Assembly: GCA_902533945.1 (NCBI GenBank)
Contig: CACANS010000007.1
Coordinates: 1-39,796 of the forward strand
Length of the DNA: 39,796 nt
DNA from: an uncultured Pelagibacteraceae bacterium
Lineage (GTDB): Bacteria; Pseudomonadota; Alphaproteobacteria; Pelagibacterales; Pelagibacteraceae
Direction: 5' to 3'
Below the pieces are notes generated by a model. It made no database searches, was not told the DNA's origin, and saw only the letters and a list, made by a program, of their open reading frames with translations. Shown piece after piece: positions 34,835 to 39,796 of this stretch (positions within the stretch are counted from its first letter, which is position 1; each line of letters opens with the position of its first letter). The position numbers and the translations under genes are program-made.

Positions 34835-36744
34835 AAAAAAAATATAAATTTCTAGATAATATTAACTTTCCATCTGATATTAAAAGTATTTCACAGTCAG
34901 ATTTAAAAATATTAGCTAATGAAGTTAGACAAGAAATGATAGAGGTAGTTTCAGAGACTGGAGGTCATTTAGGAGCTGGACTTGGGGTTGTAGAACTAAC
35001 AGTAGCTTTACATTATATATTTAATACTCCTAATGATAAGTTAATATGGGATGTAGGACATCAAACATATCCTCATAAAATATTAACAGGAAGAAAAGAC
35101 AGAATTAGAACTTTGAGAAAAGCAGGTGGATTATCAGGTTTTACAAAAAGATCTGAGAGCGAATATGATCCTTTTGGTGCTGCACATAGTTCAACATCAA
35201 TATCATCTGCTTTAGGAATTGCAGTTGCAAATAAACTTTCAAATAAATCAGACAATATAATTGCGGTTATAGGTGACGGAGCGATGAGTGCAGGTATGGC
35301 ATATGAGGCAATGAATAATGCTGGCGCCACCAAAACAAAAATTATTGTAATATTAAACGATAACGATATGTCAATTGCAAAACCGGTTGGAGCGATGAGA
35401 ACATATTTAGCAAAAATTTTATCAGGAAAACTTTATTTTAGTTTCAGAGAAACTGTAAAACTAATAATTTCTGCTTTTTCAAAAAGATTTAGTAAGAAGG
35501 CTGGTAAAGCCGAGGATTTTTTAAGATCTGTAGTCACAGGTGGAACTTTATTTAGTTCAATGGGTTTTTATTATATCGGACCCATTGATGGTCATGACAT
35601 GAATGATTTAGTTTCAGTTTTAAAAAATGCAAAAGAAATAAATTACGATGGTCCTATTATGATCCATATAAAAACAGAAAAAGGAAAAGGTTATAAATAT
35701 GCAGAAAAATCATTAGATAAATATCATGGAGTTACAAAATTTAACATAAACACTGGGGTTCAAGAAAAATCTAAATCTAACACACCTTCCTACACAAAAG
35801 TTTTTGCCAATACTCTTGTAAAGCATGCTGAAAAAGATAGTAAAATTATAGGAGTTACTGCGGCAATGCCTTCAGGAACTGGAATGGATATTTTTGGAGA
35901 AAAATTTCCACTAAGAATGTTTGATGTTGGAATTGCTGAGCAACATGCCGTTACTTTTGCAGCAGGCTTAGCAACAGAAGGTTATAAACCATATGCTGCA
36001 ATTTATTCTACTTTTTTACAAAGAGCATACGACCAAGTTGTACATGATGTTGCAATTCAAAGTTTACCAGTTAGATTTGCAATAGATCGAGCTGGATTAG
36101 TTGGTGCAGATGGACCTACGCATGCTGGTTCATTTGACATAACTTATCTATCCACTTTACCTAATTTTGTGGTAATGGCTGCAAGCGACGAGTCAGAATT
36201 AGTAAAAATGATAAATACCTCTGTTGATATTAATGATAAACCCTCAGCATTTAGGTATCCAAGAGGAAATGGAGTAGGATTAGAATTGCCAGGAATTAAT
36301 GAAAAATTAGAATTAGGAAAAGGAAGAATAATTAAAGAAGGTAAAAAAATTGCTTTAATAAGTTTTGGAGCAAGGCTGAATGAATGCTTGATTGCATGTG
36401 AATCTTTAAAAAAAAAGGGAGTAAATATTACACTTGTTGACGCTAGATTTGTAAAACCGTTAGATGAGAATCTTATCTGGCAACTTGCAACTGATCATGA
36501 AGCAATAATTACGATAGAAGAAGGTTCAATAGGAGGATTTGGTTCTCATGTTGGTCATTTTTTAAATGATAAAAATTTGTTGGATAACAACTTAAAGTAT
36601 AGATCTATGATTTTGCCTGATAGGTTTATCGAACATGATAAACCAGATTTAATGTATAAATATGCTGGTTTAGATTCAAACAATATTGAAATAAAAATAT
36701 TAGATACTTTAAATTCAAAAATAATAATAAAGAAAACCAACTAA
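34831..36744 (+). CDS. dxs: 1-deoxy-D-xylulose-5-phosphate synthase
   Basis: First step of the MEP isoprenoid pathway (637 aa), joining pyruvate and glyceraldehyde-3-phosphate with thiamine diphosphate. Motifs: [36 protein letters not shown], the ThDP/metal [50 protein letters not shown], and [18 protein letters not shown]. The length is normal. It overlaps ispA by four bases and its stop overlaps the convergent aroC stop by four. It depends on the same cofactor as tkt, with thiE and thiD in the window. Confidence 0.98.
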   Translation: MKKKYKFLDNINFPSDIKSISQSDLKILANEVRQEMIEVVSETGGHLGAGLGVVELTVALHYIFNTPNDKLIWDVGHQTYPHKILTGRKDRIRTLRKAGGLSGFTKRSESEYDPFGAAHSSTSISSALGIAVANKLSNKSDNIIAVIGDGAMSAGMAYEAMNNAGATKTKIIVILNDNDMSIAKPVGAMRTYLAKILSGKLYFSFRETVKLIISAFSKRFSKKAGKAEDFLRSVVTGGTLFSSMGFYYIGPIDGHDMNDLVSVLKNAKEINYDGPIMIHIKTEKGKGYKYAEKSLDKYHGVTKFNINTGVQEKSKSNTPSYTKVFANTLVKHAEKDSKIIGVTAAMPSGTGMDIFGEKFPLRMFDVGIAEQHAVTFAAGLATEGYKPYAAIYSTFLQRAYDQVVHDVAIQSLPVRFAIDRAGLVGADGPTHAGSFDITYLSTLPNFVVMAASDESELVKMINTSVDINDKPSAFRYPRGNGVGLELPGINEKLELGKGRIIKEGKKIALISFGARLNECLIACESLKKKGVNITLVDARFVKPLDENLIWQLATDHEAIITIEEGSIGGFGSHVGHFLNDKNLLDNNLKYRSMILPDRFIEHDKPDLMYKYAGLDSNNIEIKILDTLNSKIIIKKTN

Positions 36745-37826
36745 GTATTACATTGTGCATTGTGCATCAAATAATGGTCTAAAATTACACAGTGCATCAT
36801 TGCTTCACCTATAGGAACGGCTCTAATACCAACACATGGATCATGTCTTCCTTTAACCGATATAGATGTGTTCTTTCCAAATTTATCAATAGTTTTTCTT
36901 GAAGTAAGAATTGAAGAAGTTGGTTTTACAGCAAATGATAGTATTATTTCCTGTCCAGTTGATATTCCTCCAAGAATACCACCTGCGTTATTTGATTTAA
37001 AATTTGTTTTTTTTCCTTTTTGGGAAATTTCATCAGAATTTTGTTCCCCAGTTAATTGAGCAGAGTTCATTCCTGAACCAATGTTTACTCCTTTTACTGC
37101 ATTTATACTCATCATTGCCGCAGCTAGGTCCATATCGAGTTTCGAGTAAATCGGAGCTCCTAATCCTACTGGAATTCCTCTAGCTCTTATCTCAATTATT
37201 GCCCCGCAAGATGAGCCAGCTTTCCTAATACTTAATAAATATTTTTCCCATATTTTTACAATTGATTTATCTGGACAGAAAAAAGGATTTTTGGAAATAA
37301 AATTATCATTCCAATTTTTTAAATCACAACCAAGTATTCCTAATTGCGTTACTCCTCCAATAACTTTATATTTTTTTCCAATCTTCTTTTCTAAAACTTT
37401 TTTTGCTATAGCGCCAGCGGCTACCCTTGAGGCTGTTTCTCTAGCTGATTGTCTACCTCCACCTCTAAAGTCTCTAATTCCATATTTTTTAAAATATGTA
37501 TAGTCAGCATGACCAGGTCTAAATTTATTTTTTATTGTTTCGTAATCCCTAGATCTCATATCTTTGTTATAAATTATTAATGATACAGGTGTTCCTGTAG
37601 TTTTTCCTTCAAATACACCTGATAAAATATTTACTTGATCATCTTCTTTTCTTTGAGTTGTAAATTTTGATTGACCAGGTTTCCTTTTATCTAATTCTAT
37701 TTGTATGTCTTTTTCTTTAATACTTATATTTGGTGGACATCCATCAATCACACACCCAATCGCAGGGCCATGAGATTCACCCCAGGTTGTGAAACGAAAT
37801 ATCTTTCCAAATGTATTAAATGACAT
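36741..37826 (-). CDS. aroC: Chorismate synthase
   Basis: Last step of the shikimate pathway, FMN-dependent (361 aa with the start used here). Motifs: [19 protein letters not shown] at the N-terminus, [45 protein letters not shown] and the late [19 protein letters not shown]. The ATG at 37826 places the conserved SFNTFG at the family start; an upstream in-frame ATG would add 14 residues reaching into the start of pdxH. It converges on dxs with a four-base stop overlap and is divergent from pdxH, 33 bases away. Confidence 0.96.
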   Translation of the reverse strand: MSFNTFGKIFRFTTWGESHGPAIGCVIDGCPPNISIKEKDIQIELDKRKPGQSKFTTQRKEDDQVNILSGVFEGKTTGTPVSLIIYNKDMRSRDYETIKNKFRPGHADYTYFKKYGIRDFRGGGRQSARETASRVAAGAIAKKVLEKKIGKKYKVIGGVTQLGILGCDLKNWNDNFISKNPFFCPDKSIVKIWEKYLLSIRKAGSSCGAIIEIRARGIPVGLGAPIYSKLDMDLAAAMMSINAVKGVNIGSGMNSAQLTGEQNSDEISQKGKKTNFKSNNAGGILGGISTGQEIILSFAVKPTSSILTSRKTIDKFGKNTSISVKGRHDPCVGIRAVPIGEAMMHCVILDHYLMHNAQCNT

Positions 37827-37859
37827 TAAACATATTATATAATTTATTTTGTTGAAATT

Positions 37860-38486
37860 ATGAATCAAAAAAACTCACTTGGCCTGAATTATTGCTTTAA
37901 GGATTTAGAAAATCCAATAGATCTCTTTAAAGAATGGTTTAGTCAGGCAAAAAAGACAGAAATAAATGATCCAAATGCTTTAGCTTTATCTACTTCTGAC
38001 AGCAAAGGAGTTTCTTCATTAAGAATGGTTTTATTAAAAGATTATAACAAAAATGGATTTATCTTTTATACAAATTTAAATAGCAAAAAAAGTAAAGATA
38101 TAAAAATTAATCCAAATGCATCAATGTGCTTTCACTGGAAAAGTTTATTAAGACAAATAAGGATTACAGGATTAGTGTCAAAGGTGACAGATGATGAAGC
38201 AGACAAATATTATAATTCTAGAAATTATGGTAGCAAAATTGGAGCATGGGCATCAAATCAAAGCTCAACGTTAAAAAATAGAGAAGAATTATATAAATCA
38301 ATTGAAGATTATAAAAAAAAATATCCTGAAGAAGATAAAGTACCCAGACCAAATTATTGGTCAGGTTGGAATCTAAACCCTTATGAAATTGAATTTTGGT
38401 TACAAGGTGAAAATAGAATTCATGAAAGATTAAAATACAAAAAAAAGGAAAATGATTATTGGGAACGATTTCTTCTTAATCCTTAA
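37860..38486 (+). CDS. pdxH: Pyridoxamine 5'-phosphate oxidase
   Basis: FMN-dependent enzyme making pyridoxal phosphate (208 aa). Motifs: [61 protein letters not shown] and the C-terminal [16 protein letters not shown], all in family order and with normal length. It is divergent from aroC, and its TAA overlaps the stop of the convergent ispB by four bases. Confidence 0.95.
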   Translation: MNQKNSLGLNYCFKDLENPIDLFKEWFSQAKKTEINDPNALALSTSDSKGVSSLRMVLLKDYNKNGFIFYTNLNSKKSKDIKINPNASMCFHWKSLLRQIRITGLVSKVTDDEADKYYNSRNYGSKIGAWASNQSSTLKNREELYKSIEDYKKKYPEEDKVPRPNYWSGWNLNPYEIEFWLQGENRIHERLKYKKKENDYWERFLLNP

Positions 38487-39496
38487 AAAGTTCTTTCCAA
38501 ACTAAATGAGGTTAAATTTTGCAAGATATCTTTTTCTTTAGAATCTTCAAATATACTCAAAGAATTAGATGAAAGATTTATAAAATATTCGGCCCGTTTA
38601 TAACAGGCAGAAATTATATTATATTTTTTAATCATTTGTAAAACTTTTTTTAATTCAATTTCCAATCTTTCTTTTTTTTGAAAAAATTCTTTAAGTTCTT
38701 TTTTTTCACTAGCGCTAGCTTTTTGATAAAGTAATATTATTGGCAAAGTAATTTTGCCTTCGTAGAAGTCATTTCCAATTTCTTTACCAAAAAATTTTAT
38801 TTCAGAATTATAGTCTAAAGTGTCATCAGCTATTTGAAATGTTAAACCAAGGTTTTTTCCATAAAATTCTAAAGCATCTTTAACTTTATTTTCTTTTTTT
38901 GCCAGAATGGAACCAACTTTTGTTGCTGCTGAAAACAGAGAAGCGGTTTTATCAGATATAATTTTTAAGTATGTTTCTTCTAACATATCAATTTCTCCTT
39001 TGTGTTGAAGTTGTAATACTTCTCCCTGAGAAATTTCCGCTGATGTTGATGAAAGAAGCTTTAAAACTTCTAAGTTTCCATCATCTACCATCATTTCAAA
39101 ACATCTACTTAACAAATAGTCCCCAACTAAAATTGAAGATTGATTTCCCCAAATTTTATTTAATGTTTTTTTTCCTCTTCTTTTGCTGGCGCCATCAATT
39201 ACGTCATCATGCATTAATGTTGCCGCATGAATCAATTCTATACATGCTGCGAGATTAACATCTCTGGTACCTTTTGAATAACCGCATAGTTTTGCGGAGC
39301 TAAGTGTCAACAAAGCTCTTATTCTTTTACCACCTGTTCTAAGGTGATATTTTGTCATTTCATCTACTAATTCCACTTTACTTAATAACTTTGTTTTAAT
39401 TTTTTCTTCCACTAAAATTAGCTTATCCTCAAAAGAATTTTTAAGATCTGAAAATGAATTATTTATTCGTTTTTCTAGATGAACTACTGTTCCCAT
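38483..39496 (-). CDS. ispB: Octaprenyl/long-chain polyprenyl diphosphate synthase
   Basis: Trans-long-chain polyprenyl diphosphate synthase (337 aa) supplying the side chain of ubiquinone. GGKRIRALLTL lies near residue 75, the first aspartate-rich motif is LMHDDVIDGASKRRGK, the small-gap DDxxD form lacking the IspA insertion, and the second is FQIADDTLDY. GEVLQLQHKGEIDM is also typical. It would extend the product of ispA. A promoter-like TTGGGG-16-TATAAT lies upstream on the minus strand. The exact chain length cannot be read from the sequence. Confidence 0.92.
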   Translation of the reverse strand: MGTVVHLEKRINNSFSDLKNSFEDKLILVEEKIKTKLLSKVELVDEMTKYHLRTGGKRIRALLTLSSAKLCGYSKGTRDVNLAACIELIHAATLMHDDVIDGASKRRGKKTLNKIWGNQSSILVGDYLLSRCFEMMVDDGNLEVLKLLSSTSAEISQGEVLQLQHKGEIDMLEETYLKIISDKTASLFSAATKVGSILAKKENKVKDALEFYGKNLGLTFQIADDTLDYNSEIKFFGKEIGNDFYEGKITLPIILLYQKASASEKKELKEFFQKKERLEIELKKVLQMIKKYNIISACYKRAEYFINLSSNSLSIFEDSKEKDILQNLTSFSLERTF

Positions 39497-39507
39497 TACT
39501 TTAAAGT

Positions 39508-39532
39508 AGTATAATTAAGATAATATTATACT
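39508..39532. promoter_or_regulatory. Operator-like dyad upstream of ispB
   Basis: Two eight-base arms, AGTATAAT at 39508-39515 and ATTATACT at 39525-39532, are exact reverse complements separated by nine bases. The right arm covers the candidate ispB -10 box. Such spacing suits a dimeric DNA-binding protein, but AT-rich chance pairing is possible. Confidence 0.4.
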
Positions 39533-39552
39533 TATCAATTGACGCACCCCAA
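39525..39552 (-). promoter_or_regulatory. Candidate promoter of ispB
   Basis: On the minus strand, TTGGGG at 39552-39547, a 16-base spacer and a perfect TATAAT at 39530-39525 would start transcription about 20 bases before the ispB ATG. It overlaps the opposite-facing candidate promoter of the S49 peptidase. Confidence 0.45.
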
Positions 39553-39566
39553 ACTTCAACTATAAG
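39539..39566 (+). promoter_or_regulatory. Candidate promoter of the S49 peptidase gene
   Basis: TTGACG at 39539-39544, a 16-base spacer and TATAAG at 39561-39566 form a good sigma-70-like promoter in the 110-base gap, placing the start of transcription near 39573. The AAGGAG within it is too far from the ATG at 39607 to be a ribosome site. Confidence 0.55.
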
Positions 39567-39606
39567 GAGACTTTATATTAAATAAAAAATTTTATAAGCA
39601 TTAAGC

Positions 39607-39796
39607 ATGTTATCATTTTTCAAAAAAAAAAAAATTATACCTCATATTAAACTTAGTGGCGTAATAGGGAATGTGGGCAAATTCAAACAAGGTATAGATT
39701 TTGCTGGTCAAGAAGAAATAATTAAAAAAGCTTTTTCGATAAAAAAAGCACCCGCAATAGCAATATCAATTAATTCTCCAGGAGGATCTCCAGTTC
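39607..39796 (+). CDS. S49 family serine peptidase (SppA/SohB-like), partial
   Basis: The first 63 codons of a gene cut by the window edge. After a basic start (LSFFKKKKIIPHIKLSGVIG), the sequence reads into a ClpP-like fold with FKQGIDFAG and APAIAISINSPGGSPV, a hallmark of the signal-peptide peptidase A/SohB family ahead of the catalytic serine. No N-terminal membrane helix is seen, so it resembles the shorter SohB/SppA forms. A run of 13 A in codons 5-9 could be prone to slippage. The gene is divergent from ispB. Confidence 0.8.
   Translation, partial: MLSFFKKKKIIPHIKLSGVIGNVGKFKQGIDFAGQEEIIKKAFSIKKAPAIAISINSPGGSPV

Noticed and set aside
37827..37868. Longer aroC start adding 14 residues
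   Set aside because: The conserved N-terminus SFNTFGKIF begins at the ATG at 37826, and the longer form would overlap the divergent pdxH start.
39564..39569. AAGGAG as ribosome-binding site for the S49 peptidase
   Set aside because: It lies about 37 bases before the ATG and overlaps the -10 box TATAAG, so promoter function explains it better.
1..39796. CRISPR array, prophage or toxin-antitoxin system
   Set aside because: No regularly spaced repeats, cas-like genes, phage structural genes or small paired toxin genes were seen on either strand.

Overview
The window is a very AT-rich, tightly packed bacterial chromosome segment. Gene content, gene order and the extreme compaction point to an alphaproteobacterium of the SAR11 clade (Pelagibacterales, close to 'Ca. 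Pelagibacter'). The evidence is a lone 5S rRNA beside surface-polysaccharide genes, cysteine-free L31 and L36, a three-part proton-translocating transhydrogenase, TrcR (DUF1013), a class I aldolase, and thiE and thiD with no thiC in view. The organism assignment is an inference from these features; no database was consulted.

Layout. 1-1404: the end of a surface-glycan block (FkbM methyltransferase, family 2 glycosyltransferase). 1449-4513: 5S rRNA, rpmJ and pntAA-pntAB-pntB, all on + with almost no spacing. 4527-12744: a minus-strand run read tkt, gap, pgk, fba, thiE, efp, suhB-like, rpmE, trcR, rpsU, initiator tRNA-fMet, joining central carbon metabolism to translation genes. 12797-16152: coiled-coil protein, zapA, fthC, ymdB-like, yebC and a RuvC-like resolvase. 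16190-21103: the Tol-Pal envelope system (tolQ, tolR, tolA, tolB, pal, cpoB). 21063-28540: tilS, ftsH, folP, glmM, thiD, purA. 28537-30454 (minus): rpoH and rluD. 30481: tRNA-Arg(TCG), whose sequence is overrun from the other strand by a SAM methyltransferase gene, followed by an ABC-2 exporter pair and tsaC (minus). 33733-36744: xseB, ispA and dxs (isoprenoid precursors). 36741-37826: aroC (minus). 37860: pdxH. 38483-39496: ispB (minus). From 39607: the start of an S49 peptidase, cut by the window edge.

How the genes work together. The tkt-gap-pgk-fba block supplies reversible triose and hexose phosphate steps. Transketolase and dxs use the thiamine diphosphate to which thiE and thiD contribute. 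ispA, dxs and ispB form an isoprenoid/quinone set. Tol-Pal, FtsH and GlmM serve the envelope. The efp, rpmE, rpmJ, rpsU, tRNA, tilS, rluD and tsaC genes serve translation.

Intergenic space is almost absent: I found no gene-free stretch over about 110 bases, one convincing intrinsic terminator (after pal), and three convergent gene pairs whose stop codons overlap by exactly four bases. No CRISPR array, insertion sequence or prophage was seen. The observations most worth checking are the RuvC-like gene standing where ruvCAB is usually found, the apparent ATT start of rpsU behind a strong Shine-Dalgarno, the 5S-rpmJ-pnt arrangement, the initiator tRNA with an A-U pair in its anticodon stem, and the methyltransferase reading frame that runs through tRNA-Arg.
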